A stretch of DNA of 62,285 nt from Bacillus sp. 2205SS5-2 (GCF_037024155.1 NZ_JAYKTS010000024.1:1-62285), one strand, 5' to 3'; positions 44,984 to 55,198 are shown, numbered from the stretch's first letter. Program-made: numbers and translations. Notes: generated by a model from the letters alone, not told the origin.

Positions 44984-46369
44984 CTACTCTCCTTGATCTG
45001 CTAGGTTAACCATATTGATTGGTTGAATTAACTCGTTATATTGTTCTTCTGTTACATACCCCAATGTTAAAGCGGCTTCTTTGAGAGTGACATGATTTTG
45101 AAAGGCATGTTTGGCAATTTCAGCTGCCTTTTCATACCCGATGTGTGGGTTTAATGCTGTTACGAGCATCAAAGAATTTTCTACATGCTTTTCAATGACT
45201 GCATGATTAGCTTCTAAACCTAGGAGACAATTATTAGTAAACGAAAGAATAGCATCTGAAAGCAACCTCACACTTTGCAAGAAATTATAAACTATTACTG
45301 GCTTATACACATTCAATTCAAAGTTGCCCTGACTTGCAGCAAATCCGATCGTTGCATCATTTCCAAACACTTGAGTCGCTACCATCGTAATGGCCTCACT
45401 TTGAGTAGGATTGACCTTCCCTGGCATAATCGAGCTTCCTGGCTCATTGGCTGGAATGGATAGCTCCCCAAATCCACTTCTCGGGCCACTTGCTAACCAG
45501 CGGACATCATTTGCTATTTTCATGACGTTGGTGGCTAAAGCTTTTATTGCTCCATGAACATATACCATTTCATCATGACTCGTTAACGCATGAAATTTAT
45601 TCGACGAGGAATGGAATGGATACTTCATCTGAGCCGCTAATTGACTGGCTACCATTTCTCCAAACTCTTTAGGAGCGTTAATTCCAGTACCAACTGCTGT
45701 TCCTCCTATGGCTAATGAAAGCAATCGTTTACTGCTCTGTAAAATCATTTCTATTGTATTTTCAATCATTACTCGCCAACCACTAATTTCCTGACCAAGC
45801 GTTAAAGGTGTTGCATCTTGTAAATGTGTTCGACCAATTTTTATTAGCTTCCAATACTTTTTTTCTTTTTGTTGCAGGGTTTCTTTCATTTTAGTTAAGC
45901 TTGGCAGCAAAGATGAATAAATTTCATGGTAAGCAGCTATATGCATCGCTGTTGGAAATGTGTCATTAGAGCTTTGCGACATATTCACATCGTCATTTGG
46001 ATGAATCTTTTCACCACCTTGATCTTTGTTAGCTAAATACGCGATCACTTCATTCACATTCATATTGCTTTGAGTCCCACTTCCAGTTTGCCAAACTGAT
46101 AGTGGGAAGTGCTCATGAAGCACGTCAGTCGCTATTTCATCACAGGCCTGAACAATTTTATTTTTTTTATATGTAGACAGCTTTCCAAGTTCATGATTAA
46201 CTTTTGCTGCCGCTTTTTTTAATTGAACAAAAGCAGTAATCACTTCAGTTGGCATTTTTTCATCGCCGATTTCAAAATTCTCCTTACTTCTTTGCGTTTG
46301 TGCCCCCCAATATTTATCACTTGCCACCTTTACTTCACCCAGCGTATCTTTTTCCATTCTAAAATCCAC
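44984..46369 (-). CDS. fumC: class II fumarate hydratase
   Basis: A 461-residue fumarase of the iron-independent class: substrate residues in [13 protein letters not shown] and [23 protein letters not shown], and the superfamily signature [11 protein letters not shown] at about residue 317. It interconverts fumarate and malate in the citric acid cycle. The GTG at 46369 has GGGAGG seven bases upstream; an internal ATG four codons later is less well placed. It is flanked by repeats on both sides. Confidence 0.96.
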   Translation of the reverse strand: MDFRMEKDTLGEVKVASDKYWGAQTQRSKENFEIGDEKMPTEVITAFVQLKKAAAKVNHELGKLSTYKKNKIVQACDEIATDVLHEHFPLSVWQTGSGTQSNMNVNEVIAYLANKDQGGEKIHPNDDVNMSQSSNDTFPTAMHIAAYHEIYSSLLPSLTKMKETLQQKEKKYWKLIKIGRTHLQDATPLTLGQEISGWRVMIENTIEMILQSSKRLLSLAIGGTAVGTGINAPKEFGEMVASQLAAQMKYPFHSSSNKFHALTSHDEMVYVHGAIKALATNVMKIANDVRWLASGPRSGFGELSIPANEPGSSIMPGKVNPTQSEAITMVATQVFGNDATIGFAASQGNFELNVYKPVIVYNFLQSVRLLSDAILSFTNNCLLGLEANHAVIEKHVENSLMLVTALNPHIGYEKAAEIAKHAFQNHVTLKEAALTLGYVTEEQYNELIQPINMVNLADQGE

Positions 46370-46500
46370 ACAGATCCCTCCCGTTATATTCCTCTTTTAC
46401 GTTTTCCCTTCTCTTCCTAAAATAACCTTAATGACATCAAATAAAAAGAAGAGATTTACTCGTTTGGTTCTAGCTAGACATAGGTGCGGTTTTTTAAACG

Positions 46501-46654
46501 GATGTTTTGAAAAGTTTGTTGCCTTTCGTACCGTTCTATAAAAGATGACATAGCTATGATTCGGGGCATCCTTTCGTTTCCTATTGGGGTAAAACAATAG
46601 AAAAATGGCCGATCCCATCTAACATTAAATGAAATAGCTACAATGTATACAAAA
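46501..46654 (-). repeat. MITE-like element, copy G1
   Basis: AAAGTTTGTTGCCTTTCGTA at one end, GACATAGCTATGATTCGGGG and CATCCTTTCGTTTCCTATTG inside, and GAAATAGCTACAATGTATAC AAAAG at the other. First of a head-to-tail pair with G2. Confidence 0.75.
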
Positions 46655-46817
46655 GGCTGTTTTCGCAAAGATTGTGGCTTTTCGAATTAGTCCCTATTTC
46701 GTGATGTAGAGTGATTTCGGGCATCTTTTCGCCTTATTTTTAACTCAAAATGAGGAAAGAAAAGTGCGTTTACATCTGTTTTTATATGCCAGAGCCACAA
46801 AGTATGCGAAAAGAGCC
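46655..46817 (-). repeat. MITE-like element, copy G2 with well-kept terminal repeats
   Basis: Starts GGCTGTTTTCGCAAAGATTG and ends with the complement of GGCTCTTTTCGCATACTTTG; the 25-bp terminal inverted repeats differ at only a few positions. It follows G1 directly, in the same orientation. 163 bp. Confidence 0.85.
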
Positions 46818-46916
46818 ATACAAAAAGAGTAGTCTACTTAAATGGATGTCACTTATTCACACATCTTCCAGCCTTCAAAATTTTCCAAAAGGAAGTACAT
46901 TATTTCTACCTATTTC

Positions 46917-46963
46917 AACACAAATAAAGGCAGCTCAATTTTGAGCTGCCTTTATTTGTGTGC
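46917..46963. terminator. palindromic terminator after the tcy-like operon
   Basis: CACAAATAAAGGCAGCTCAA and its reverse complement form a 42-base near-perfect palindrome with A/T tracts built into the stem; it can serve both strands and follows the ABC operon stop. Confidence 0.75.
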
Positions 46964-47031
46964 GTTTCACCTTTTCTAGTTTGAGAAAAAAACTAAACAA
47001 TATCAATCAAATAGGGAATTGGTCAGCAATA

Positions 47032-47766
47032 TCAATGAATCATTTGGAGGAATTGCTTCGTTCTTTCTTCTTGCGGTTGATCAAATATTTGCTGAGGAGT
47101 CCCTCTCTCAACAATATATCCTCCGTCCATAAAGATGACTTCATCTGCCGCTTCTTTGGCAAACCTCATTTCATGCGTTACGACGATCATCGTTAACCCC
47201 TCTTCTACAAGGTCTTTCATCACCTTTAAAACTTCCCCAACAAGCTCCGGATCAAGCGCCGAAGTAGGTTCATCGAATAACATTACTTTCGGTTCTATCG
47301 CAAGGGCACGAGCAATACCTACACGCTGTTGTTGGCCTCCTGACAACTGATGAGGATAGAAATCGACTTTATCCCCTAAGCCTACTTTTTCAAGTAAGGA
47401 CATCGCCAGCTTCTTAACGTCATCTTTTCCTCGTCGTTGAACAATGATTGGACCTTCCATTACATTCTCGAGGGCAGTTTTATGAGGAAAAAGATTATAA
47501 TTTTGAAATACCATGCCTGTTTGTCTTCTTAAGTTCAAAATATCTGCTTGATTTATTTTATTATTAAAATCAAGTTGAAGTTCTTCTAAATTCACTTTTC
47601 CTGAATTCGGAATCTCCAAGGCATTAAGACAACGAAGAAAGGTCGTTTTTCCCGAGCCAGAGGGACCAATCAATACAATGACTTGCCCTTTTTCCACATG
47701 TAGATCTAGCCCTTTTAACACCTCTAATGAGCCAAAGCTTTTTTTCAAATTTTGTATGGAAATCAT
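47032..47766 (-). CDS. tcyC: amino-acid ABC transporter ATPase (TcyC-like)
   Basis: A 244-residue polar-amino-acid ABC ATPase: Walker [12 protein letters not shown] near residue 35, [18 protein letters not shown], signature [16 protein letters not shown], Walker [15 protein letters not shown], switch His VVTHEM. It powers import with the permease and binding protein upstream. An ATG at 47766 follows GAGGG; the TTG just before it is the alternative. Confidence 0.88.
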   Translation of the reverse strand: MISIQNLKKSFGSLEVLKGLDLHVEKGQVIVLIGPSGSGKTTFLRCLNALEIPNSGKVNLEELQLDFNNKINQADILNLRRQTGMVFQNYNLFPHKTALENVMEGPIIVQRRGKDDVKKLAMSLLEKVGLGDKVDFYPHQLSGGQQQRVGIARALAIEPKVMLFDEPTSALDPELVGEVLKVMKDLVEEGLTMIVVTHEMRFAKEAADEVIFMDGGYIVERGTPQQIFDQPQEERTKQFLQMIH

Positions 47767-47784
47767 CAATATTATACCCTCTTT

Positions 47785-48492
47785 CTATTTCGCTACAAAT
47801 CGATCTAGACGGTTTTCGAGACGTCCTTGAATGATGGATAGAATAAAACAAATTACCCAATACATCATCGCAGCTTCTATATACATCAATAAAAATTCGT
47901 AATTCGTTGCAGCGATTTCTTGCGCTTTACGGAAGAGTTCTGTAACAAGAATTAAGGATGCTAATGACGTGTCCTTCACAAGGCTGATAAATGTGTTTGA
48001 CAAGGGTGGTATCGATACACGTGCTGCTTGAGGAAGAATAATTCTCCTTAAAGCCTGACGATAGGTCATGCCAATGGAATAACCAGCTTCCCATTGTCCT
48101 TTTGGAATAGATTGGATTGCAGCACGAACAATTTCTGACGCATATGCGCCAACATTTAGAGAAAAAGCAATTACCGCTGATGGAAAGGGATCAAACTTCA
48201 AGAAATCTACACCCAGTGTCGGCAATCCGTAGAAAATAATAAACAATTGGACAAGAAGAGGTGTCCCACGAATTGCGGAAACATAAACTCTTGAAACTAT
48301 TCGAAGTATTTTGCTACCAGATAGACGAGCTAGAGCGATTAAAATTGCTAGAATCATTCCAAAAATGAAAGACCAAATGGTTAGAGGAATTGAATAATAC
48401 AAAGCCCCCTTTAGCATAGGCAAGAGGGAGCTTTGCATGATGTCCATCATTCTTTGAGGATCCTGAAAGATACTACCTAACATCTTCTCCAA
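47785..48492 (-). CDS. tcyB: amino-acid ABC transporter permease (TcyB-like)
   Basis: A 235-residue HisM/GlnP-type permease with about five TM helices; [17 protein letters not shown] and the EAA-loop [30 protein letters not shown] are diagnostic. The 5' end overlaps the binding-protein gene by about 20 bases; the TTG at 48492 or the ATG at 48483 may be the start, neither having a well-spaced ribosome site. Confidence 0.87.
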   Translation of the reverse strand: MEKMLGSIFQDPQRMMDIMQSSLLPMLKGALYYSIPLTIWSFIFGMILAILIALARLSGSKILRIVSRVYVSAIRGTPLLVQLFIIFYGLPTLGVDFLKFDPFPSAVIAFSLNVGAYASEIVRAAIQSIPKGQWEAGYSIGMTYRQALRRIILPQAARVSIPPLSNTFISLVKDTSLASLILVTELFRKAQEIAATNYEFLLMYIEAAMMYWVICFILSIIQGRLENRLDRFVAK

Positions 48493-49270
48493 ACCATTTT
48501 TCAGAGATTTCTAAGTATGTTCCGTCTGTTATCATATCCTCTAACGCTTTATTCACTTCTTCAACAAGCTTTTCATTGTCTTTTCGAAACATGAAACCAC
48601 TTTCAGAGGCATCATCTGCTGTTGATGCAATTTTAATATTGCTATTTGGTTTTTTTTGCATGTAGTCCAATATTGATAACTTATCATTGATCGTGACATC
48701 AACGCGACCTGCTACTAATAATTCTACCGCTTGAGCTAGTCCGTCCACTCCCTGGATTTTTGCACCGTAGCTCTCAGCAATATCTCTGTAGTTACTTGTA
48801 AGAGATTGAGCAGATGTTAGTCCCTCAATATCTTCGAAATTCTCGACTTCGCTATCCTTAGGAGCTACTAGGACAGCCGCTGAGGAAATATACGGAGAGG
48901 AAAAATCATATTTCTTTAATCGATCTTCGCGAATTCCCACTTGATTGGCTATCATATCAAAACGCTCGGAATTTAATCCTTCAAACATTGCGTCCCACTG
49001 AGTTTCTTGAAACACAGCTTCTACTCCAAGACGTTTAGCTACTTCACGCGAAATTTCAACGTCGAAACCAGTTAAATCACCAGACTCATCATGAAAGGTA
49101 AATGGAGGATAGGTTCCTTCAGTACCTACTAGTAGTTCTCCTTCTTCCATTACTTTTGCATAGAGTGATAGTTCATCATCGCTTTTATTTTTGGTTTTAT
49201 CTTCGGTGCCACAAGCTGCTAATAAGAGTATGCTAATCACAACACCAAATAAAATTGTCCACTTCTTCAT
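48473..49270 (-). CDS. tcyA: amino-acid-binding lipoprotein (TcyA-like)
   Basis: A 265-residue solute-binding lipoprotein: signal peptide with lipobox LAAC (Cys20), then a SBP_bac_3 domain ([72 protein letters not shown]). The ANQVG and SAQSLTSNY stretches match what I know of TcyA, the B. subtilis L-cystine-binding protein, so cystine is the likely substrate. First gene of the operon. Confidence 0.85.
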   Translation of the reverse strand: MKKWTILFGVVISILLLAACGTEDKTKNKSDDELSLYAKVMEEGELLVGTEGTYPPFTFHDESGDLTGFDVEISREVAKRLGVEAVFQETQWDAMFEGLNSERFDMIANQVGIREDRLKKYDFSSPYISSAAVLVAPKDSEVENFEDIEGLTSAQSLTSNYRDIAESYGAKIQGVDGLAQAVELLVAGRVDVTINDKLSILDYMQKKPNSNIKIASTADDASESGFMFRKDNEKLVEEVNKALEDMITDGTYLEISEKWFGEDVR

Positions 49271-49287
49271 ATTAAACCCCCACTATT

Positions 49288-49302
49288 CTTATCGGAATTA
49301 AT
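49288..49302. promoter_or_regulatory. possible CymR-like half sites upstream of tcyA
   Basis: ATTCTTATCGGAATTAAT ahead of tcyA contains GGAAT with an imperfect ATTC partner, reminiscent of CymR sites that control cystine uptake in Bacilli. The match is weak and by eye only. Confidence 0.25.
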
Positions 49303-49411
49303 CAGTACAAGTGTCATAATACGACCATTAAAAAAATTTGTCAATAAATTTGTTTTGCAGATAATCTTCATCCTGTACAATATAAACATATAAACGTAAA
49401 GGAGAATTCCC

Positions 49412-50032
49412 GTGAAAATTTGTTTATTGGGTGCTACAGGCCGTGTCGGCTCAATTCTTTTAGAAAAGATGATTAAAGCTGGTTATGAAGTAAGTATTCT
49501 TGTTCGACAACCCTTAAAAGTGAGGATTTCGTCAACAAATCTATCCATTATACAAGGTGATGTTTTAATAGAAGCAAATGTCGAACAGGCAATGACCAAT
49601 TGTGATATGGTAGTTAGCTGCCTTGGTACGGATGGAAAAGACACTCTTTCCAAAAGTATGCCTCTTCTCCTTAAAACCATGCGTCAAAAAAAGATTAAAA
49701 GCATTATTTCAATTGGAACAGCTGGAATCCTCCAAGCTAGGTCATACCCTACTACTTATCGATTCTTGACCAATGAATCAAAGAGGAAAAGCACTAAAGC
49801 AGCTGAAGATCACTTAAAAGTCTATCTTATGCTACATAAATCAAAAATGAACTGGACAATAGTCTGCCCAACGTACTTACCTAATGGAGAAAGACAAGGT
49901 CACTACCGGATAGAAAAAAATATGCTTCCAGAGAGTAGTCAATCAATCTCCATTTATGACACAGCTGACTTTATGTACGATTTACTAATATCAAACGAAT
50001 TTTTAAAAACACGTGTTGGAATTGCCTATTAA
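49412..50032 (+). CDS. NAD(P)-binding atypical SDR/NmrA-like protein
   Basis: A 206-residue Rossmann-fold protein: KICLLGATGRVGSILLEKMI at the N-terminus is the dinucleotide motif GxTGxxG in GATGRVG, followed by ILVRQP and MVVSCLGTDG. YHRFLTNESKRKS-like active-site stretch reads YRFLTNESKRKS. The group includes flavin/biliverdin-reductase-like and NmrA-like proteins; substrate unknown. The GTG at 49412 has AAAGGAG eight bases upstream. Divergent from tcyA. Confidence 0.8.
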   Translation: MKICLLGATGRVGSILLEKMIKAGYEVSILVRQPLKVRISSTNLSIIQGDVLIEANVEQAMTNCDMVVSCLGTDGKDTLSKSMPLLLKTMRQKKIKSIISIGTAGILQARSYPTTYRFLTNESKRKSTKAAEDHLKVYLMLHKSKMNWTIVCPTYLPNGERQGHYRIEKNMLPESSQSISIYDTADFMYDLLISNEFLKTRVGIAY

Positions 50033-50162
50033 CTACATTGATTCTCCTTATAGCATCAAGAAAACAGCTATTCCCTTTTCTGCTGGGGTTGTTTTTTAAT
50101 ACGCTCGACTTAAAGGCGTATTCATCTCACCTTGGCATGGTTCACTCTTACTTAGTGTGCAA

Positions 50163-50199
50163 AAAAAAGCAGCTAGAACTTTAGCTGCTTTTTTCATTT
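50163..50199 (+). terminator. terminator downstream of the SDR gene
   Basis: AAAAGCAGCTA-gaact-TTAGCTGCTTTTTT, about 130 bases past the stop codon. No other gene lies between. Confidence 0.75.
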
Positions 50200-50337
50200 C
50201 TTCGAAGAAGGCTCCCTCTGCAAATGTGTTTAGATTGCATCCATTTATGAGTGAATATCAATACAATACCCAGAAGGATTAGTTAAACCAGTTGATTTCC
50301 ATCCCAAGCCATGCACCTGCCTCTTGCCGACAAACGC

Positions 50338-50490
50338 GGCTCTTTTCGTGTAGTTAGTTGCTATTGATTCGTTAAATTGATGTCTTTAATTATTTTCATC
50401 AGTAACTACATGTTTGATGAATCGACAAGATGTCCGGAACCCTAGTTTATCGCGATGTACAGACCAATGCAATTAGCAACAATCCTTGCT
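50338..50490 (+). repeat. MITE-like element, copy H (subtype)
   Basis: GGCTCTTTTCGTGTAGTTAG at the left, GATGTCCGGAACCCTAGTTT and ATCGCGATGTACAGACCAAT inside, and TTAGCAACAATCCTTGC at the right. Interior resembles the remnant at 32300 more than the main group. Confidence 0.65.
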
Positions 50491-50525
50491 ATGATTTTAC
50501 AAATTTAAGGGTGAAGTGAAACAGC

Positions 50526-52547
50526 TCAAGACATACTACTTTTCATTTCTTTTCCTTGTTGTAATTCGTACATTTGATAGTAGCGACCTTTTTGGATCAT
50601 TAGTTCATCATGGTTTCCTTTTTCGATTATTTCCCCTTGATCTAATACAATGATTTGATCAGCGTTTTTAATTGTCGACAATCGGTGAGCAATAATAAAA
50701 GTAGTTCTACCTTTTTTTAATACTTCCATCGCCTCTTGAATAATGGCCTCTGTTTCAGTATCGATACTAGATGTCGCTTCATCTAGTATCAAAATGGACG
50801 GGTCAAATGCAAGGGCTCTCGCAAAGGAAATTAGTTGTCGCTGACCCGAAGAAAGCGTGCTTCCCTTCTCTACAACCTTTGTATCATATCCATTTTCTAA
50901 ATTATTCAGCACATGTTGAGCACCGACATCCTTTAGTGCTTTTTCCATTTTCTTAAATGAAATGTCCGGCGAATTTAAAGTAACATTAGTGGCTATGGTT
51001 CCTGTGAACAAATAAGGATCTTGTAAGACGATTCCCATGTGCTCCCTAATCGTTTGGTGATCCACACTTGTGATATCCAATCCATCTATTAGAATTCTAC
51101 CTTCATTAGGATCATAAAAACGAAACAATAAATTCATTATGGAACTTTTCCCAGACCCCGTATGCCCAACTAGCGCAACTGTTTCTCCCCTTTTCGCTTC
51201 GAAATGAATATCTTTTAAGACGAAGTGATCAGGCTTGTAGCCAAACGAAACATGCTCGAACGTTACATTACCATCATATCGAGGAATCGACGTATCACTC
51301 ACTTCAATTCCTTTTTCATCCAGTAAACTAAACACACGCTCTCCTGCTACTAGTGCTTGCTCTAAATTGGCCAGTTGGTTCACAATACCTGTAACTGGTT
51401 GAAACAATCGATTAATGTAATCGACAAAGGCATATAGTACCCCGAGAGTAACAAAGCTACCCGTTCCAATAGATCCGCCCCCGAAATACCAGATAAAGGC
51501 GACAAAAGTGATATTTCTTAACACACTTACTAAATTATGAGATGTTAATGAATTTAAACTGAGAAGTTTATTTTTGTATTTAAAATGCGTTTCATTCAGT
51601 TTTTCAAATTCAGTAGCTGTTTTTTCCTCGCGACGGAAAGCTTGGATAATGGTCATACCTTGTATTGATTCATTGACCATTGCGTTAATTTCACTAACTT
51701 TAGAACGAATAATTTGGTTATAAGAAGATGCGTATCTTCGATAGAATAGAATCCAAATATACAAAATCGGAATTAATACTAAACACATTGCCGCTAAGGT
51801 TGGATTCAAAATGAAAAGCGCGACATAAATTCCACTAATGTATATAGTACTAGTAAAGAACGTTGACAATACTGTAACATAAAGTTCACGAATAGCTTCC
51901 GTATCATTCGTAATTCGAGCGACTACTTTCCCTGCTGGTAAATTGTCAAAATAGCGAATCGGCAAACTTTGGATATGCTGAAATATATCATTTCGCATTT
52001 TTTGTATAATCCGGTTAGAGGCTGTTTTCAGATAGAAACTTTGCCCATATTGAAAGATCGAGGCAAAGACCAATAAACCAAAATAGAACAGAATCAACTG
52101 GATAATCCGTGATATTTCCGGTTCATAAAATGCTAATAGTTCATCTTTTGTAAGTTTGTTGGCTGGATACCTTTCAACTCGATTTCCTTTTTCAATCGTT
52201 AGAACATTATTTTCATAGCTTCTTTTCCCATCTAATTCTACTTCCTCTTCAATAAAGAAAAAGTTTATTCCTGACTGTAAAACACGAATCTGTTTCCCCT
52301 TAGGATCCTGTTCGGTTAAATATTCTTCTCGTTTATACCACCTATTTTGATAGGACACCGCATCTGTTCCCTCAGTGGTTTCATACCATGATCCTTCAAT
52401 CCCTAAAATGTGGTCATCTATCATCTTTTTAGCAATAAACGGCCCCGTTAACTCTGCAGCTACGGAAATCGTTAACATGATTAACGCTAACAGAATAGGT
52501 TTTTTGTAGACTAGAGCGTATCGATATAGTCTCTTTCCAACGTTCAT
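50526..52547 (-). CDS. bmrD: BmrD (YheH)-type half of heterodimeric multidrug ABC exporter
   Basis: A 673-residue half-transporter, the exact length of B. subtilis BmrD/YheH. Six TM helices with a large insertion between TM1 and TM2 (about 40-145) that forms an extracellular domain, then an ATPase with Walker A VGHTGSGKSS, signature LSSGQRQL, Walker B LILDEATSSIDTE with catalytic Glu, and switch His IAHRLS. With BmrC it exports drugs such as Hoechst dyes and some antibiotics. Overlaps bmrC by four bases. Confidence 0.93.
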   Translation of the reverse strand: MNVGKRLYRYALVYKKPILLALIMLTISVAAELTGPFIAKKMIDDHILGIEGSWYETTEGTDAVSYQNRWYKREEYLTEQDPKGKQIRVLQSGINFFFIEEEVELDGKRSYENNVLTIEKGNRVERYPANKLTKDELLAFYEPEISRIIQLILFYFGLLVFASIFQYGQSFYLKTASNRIIQKMRNDIFQHIQSLPIRYFDNLPAGKVVARITNDTEAIRELYVTVLSTFFTSTIYISGIYVALFILNPTLAAMCLVLIPILYIWILFYRRYASSYNQIIRSKVSEINAMVNESIQGMTIIQAFRREEKTATEFEKLNETHFKYKNKLLSLNSLTSHNLVSVLRNITFVAFIWYFGGGSIGTGSFVTLGVLYAFVDYINRLFQPVTGIVNQLANLEQALVAGERVFSLLDEKGIEVSDTSIPRYDGNVTFEHVSFGYKPDHFVLKDIHFEAKRGETVALVGHTGSGKSSIMNLLFRFYDPNEGRILIDGLDITSVDHQTIREHMGIVLQDPYLFTGTIATNVTLNSPDISFKKMEKALKDVGAQHVLNNLENGYDTKVVEKGSTLSSGQRQLISFARALAFDPSILILDEATSSIDTETEAIIQEAMEVLKKGRTTFIIAHRLSTIKNADQIIVLDQGEIIEKGNHDELMIQKGRYYQMYELQQGKEMKSSMS

Positions 52548-54301
52548 CGAGACACCCCCTCAATCGTCGTTTCCTCTATTTGTTGTCTGGTCCATTGCTC
52601 TTTATACCAACCATTCTCGTTCAGCAGTTGTTCATGGGAACCTTCTTCTATCACGCGACCTCCGTCAAATACAAGAATCCAGTCCGCATGTTGAACAGCA
52701 GACAAGCGGTGTGTTGTGATAATAGTCGTTTTTCCATCTCGCTCTTTTCGTATGTTTTCAATAATTCTCGCCTCCGTTTTAGCATCAACTGCAGAAAGAG
52801 AATCATCCAAAATAAGAACTTCTGGATCTTTCACAAGAGCTCGCGCAATCGAAATCCGTTGCTTTTGTCCACCAGACAACGCTACTCCTTTTTCTCCAAC
52901 TAAAGTATCTAGTCTTTCCGGAAGACGTTCCAAATCCTGTCGAAAGGCTGCTATGTCAATTGCCTGTTGTAATTGTTCTTCTGTCTTTCCTTCTGACCCA
53001 AATAAGATATTCTCCCTAATCGAACGAGAAAATAGGACGTGATCTTGCGGGACATAACCAATCCAGTTACGCGTAATTTCTTTCAATTGCCAATGAATCG
53101 GTACATCAGAAATGGTGATATTCCCTTCACCAGAAGGATATTCTCTTAACATTTGTTTCACAAATGTCGTTTTTCCACTTCCTGTTTTCCCGACAACTCC
53201 TAATGTCTGACCTTTTTGTAAGGTCACCTTCACATTAGAGAGATTCTGTAAAGCAGAAGAAGGATATTGAAACGAAACATCATCATACTTAATTGAAGTT
53301 GGTTCTTCTACATAAATAGGTTTTGTAGGATTTTTCACGTCTTCTTCATAAGCCAATGTATCTTGAACACGATCTAAAGAGGCATTCCCTCGTTGCATAA
53401 CATTGATTAGTTCACCTAGAGCAAACATTGGCCAAATGAGCATCCCTAGATAAACATTAAATGAGACCAATTCCCCCAGTGTAATCGTTTGGTGAAACAC
53501 AAGATGCGCACCGTACCCTAGTCCGATTAAGTAACTCATACCAACTAATACTTTGATTGTCGGTTCAAATAATGAATCGATTTTCGCAACTTCAACGTTT
53601 TTTCGATAAACGTCCTCCGTCATATTGGAAAAAAGCTGTTCATCCTCTCGTTCTTGGACATAAGCCCGAATCACTCGAACTCCAGCGACAGATTCAAGCA
53701 CGCGATCATTTAATTCACCAAAAGCGTCTTGTGCACTTGTAAATCTTTTATGAATTTTCCCTCCATAAATTTTCATTAAAAAAGCCATAATTGGCAAAGG
53801 TAAAACTGCTGCTAAGGTTAACTTCCAACTTACAAAAATAATCATTGTGAGTAAGATCGTAATCATGTAGATGGTTGAATCGATTAATGTTAAGACACCA
53901 AAACCTGCAGTAATTGAAATCGCCTGCAGGTCATTTGTGGCTCTTGCCATCAAGTCACCTGTCCGATTTCTTTCAAAAAATGTTGGAGTCATCTTCAATA
54001 AATGCCCCATAAATTGAGAACGAATTTTCTTCTCGATTAAGTGAGATCCACCGAATAACTGATACATCCAAACATAAGTAATGGCATAAGCCATTATGGT
54101 AATAACGCCGATCCAAACTATATAGTCCCATAACTTACTAGTTGTTAATGTTCCGATATAAATATTATCAATCGCCATCCCGATAATGCGTGGAGGAAGA
54201 ACTTCTAAAATCCCAACGATGATTAATAGAATTATGGCTACACTATACCGCTTCCATTGTTCTTTAAAAAACCAAGATAATTTCGAAAATATGCTAAACA
54301 T
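52544..54301 (-). CDS. bmrC: BmrC (YheI)-type half of heterodimeric multidrug ABC exporter
   Basis: A 585-residue half-transporter, the length of B. subtilis BmrC/YheI: six TM helices, Walker A VGKTGSGKTT, signature LSGGQKQRISIARALV, and Walker B VLILDDSLSAVDAK, where the catalytic Glu is Asp. This gives one degenerate ATP site, as known for BmrCD. GGGG lies before the ATG. It is preceded by a 500-base leader with peptides and terminators. Confidence 0.93.
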   Translation of the reverse strand: MFSIFSKLSWFFKEQWKRYSVAIILLIIVGILEVLPPRIIGMAIDNIYIGTLTTSKLWDYIVWIGVITIMAYAITYVWMYQLFGGSHLIEKKIRSQFMGHLLKMTPTFFERNRTGDLMARATNDLQAISITAGFGVLTLIDSTIYMITILLTMIIFVSWKLTLAAVLPLPIMAFLMKIYGGKIHKRFTSAQDAFGELNDRVLESVAGVRVIRAYVQEREDEQLFSNMTEDVYRKNVEVAKIDSLFEPTIKVLVGMSYLIGLGYGAHLVFHQTITLGELVSFNVYLGMLIWPMFALGELINVMQRGNASLDRVQDTLAYEEDVKNPTKPIYVEEPTSIKYDDVSFQYPSSALQNLSNVKVTLQKGQTLGVVGKTGSGKTTFVKQMLREYPSGEGNITISDVPIHWQLKEITRNWIGYVPQDHVLFSRSIRENILFGSEGKTEEQLQQAIDIAAFRQDLERLPERLDTLVGEKGVALSGGQKQRISIARALVKDPEVLILDDSLSAVDAKTEARIIENIRKERDGKTTIITTHRLSAVQHADWILVFDGGRVIEEGSHEQLLNENGWYKEQWTRQQIEETTIEGVSR

Positions 54302-54342
54302 ATGCTGTCATCCCCTTTTTTCATATCCATTAATTCATTTGG

Positions 54343-54399
54343 CTAGCCATCCTCTATATCCAGTGCAATTATCATCACTTTCTTAAATACGTTATTCAC
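54343..54399 (-). CDS. leader micro-ORF 2 of bmrCD (18 aa)
   Basis: GTG start with GGAGGA seven bases upstream, then an 18-residue peptide (MNNVFKKVMIIALDIEDG) ending about 40 bases before bmrC. It lies after the tandem terminators, so it is only transcribed on read-through. It may couple bmrC translation; chance is not excluded. Confidence 0.4.
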   Translation of the reverse strand: MNNVFKKVMIIALDIEDG

Positions 54400-54589
54400 C
54401 CTAATCTCCTCCAATTTAGTTTTATCTATGAGAAACAGGCTTACCTGAAATCTCCATGAGAGATTCATCATACTTCTAGAGCTAGAAACAAAACCAAATA
54501 AAATTTTCACTCTCTAACCTTATTAAAAAAGCATTAATTGATCGATTCCTAAACCTACGTAAAGTCAATATTCATACTTTCTACTACAC

Positions 54590-54656
54590 TAAAAAAGACA
54601 CGCTGTGCATGACAGCATGTCAAAAAATAAGCACAGATTTCTATAGAAATCTGTGC
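54590..54656 (-). terminator. two tandem intrinsic terminators in the bmrCD leader
   Basis: On the minus strand, GCACAGATTTC-tata-GAAATCTGTGC then TTATTTTTT (54622-54656) is followed at once by GACATGCTGT-catgc-ACAGCGTGTC then TTTTTT (54590-54621). Both are strong. With the upstream 24-aa ORF they form a classic attenuator layout. Confidence 0.85.
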
Positions 54657-54697
54657 ACATGTATATAAGCCGTTATATCAGAATTAGCAAGAAAAGT

Positions 54698-54772
54698 TTA
54701 GGTTATACGAGAACAGATTTCATAACTATTCAATTGTATGACTTTGAACGTTCCATTAACTGGTTTTTTCAT
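54698..54772 (-). CDS. bmrB-type leader peptide upstream of bmrCD (24 aa)
   Basis: An ATG with AAGGAGG eight bases upstream opens a 24-residue hydrophilic peptide (MKKPVNGTFKVIQLN, then SYEICSRIT). Its stop lies about 40 bases before the first terminator hairpin. In B. subtilis the longer bmrB leader peptide makes bmrCD expression respond to ribosome-targeting antibiotics by antitermination; this ORF is in the same place but shorter and is not obviously related in sequence. Confidence 0.7.
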   Translation of the reverse strand: MKKPVNGTFKVIQLNSYEICSRIT

Positions 54773-54808
54773 CACGAAATCCTCCTTCTCTGTCTAAAAT
54801 CTTTCTAT

Positions 54809-54837
54809 AGATTACCACCATAGGAAAACACTGTCAA
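54809..54837 (-). promoter_or_regulatory. promoter of the bmrCD leader
   Basis: Minus-strand TTGACA (54837-54832), 17-base spacer and TAATCT (54814-54809) give a sigma-A type promoter with a consensus -35, located about 30 bases before the leader peptide. Confidence 0.65.
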
Positions 54838-54881
54838 ACATTTTTTGAAAATTTAAAACATAGTATACACTTTAGCCCTCA

Positions 54882-55194
54882 TTATTCAAGGATAATAGCC
54901 GTTCCATATGCAATAATCTCTGAAGCATTTTGCATTATTACTGACGTTTCAAATCTTGTAGTGACAATTGCATTGGCTCTAGTTTCTCTGCTTCTGCTGA
55001 CATTCTCTCAACAGCATTTGTTCTCGTCTCTTCCATCAATTCACTATATTCACTTATTTCTCCTCCTACAATCGTTTAAACGATGCGATTATGTCCTTGC
55101 CAATATGCTTTGCTTGAACTGTACTCCCTCTAACAATTCCTTTTAATTCAACCGTTTGTTTACCTTGTACAGTTTCTGTAGTGACAATAATCAT
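54882..55194 (-). pseudogene. decayed YbjQ/UPF0145-family gene (two frameshifts)
   Basis: On the minus strand MIIVTTETVQGKQTVELKGI continues with VRGSTVQAKHIGKDIIASFK, then a shift (stop at 55066-55068) and VGGEISEYSELMEETRTNAV in another frame, then a second shift near 54975 and ANAIVTTRFETSVIMQNAS, EIIAYGTAIILE. Joined, this is a whole heavy-metal-binding UPF0145 protein of about 103 residues. Two independent shifts make a simple sequencing error less likely. Confidence 0.85.
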
Positions 55195-55198
55195 GTCT

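Noticed and set aside
46397-46668. overlapping frames upstream of fumC
   Set aside because: They coincide with repeat copy G1 and are not preceded by Shine-Dalgarno sequences.
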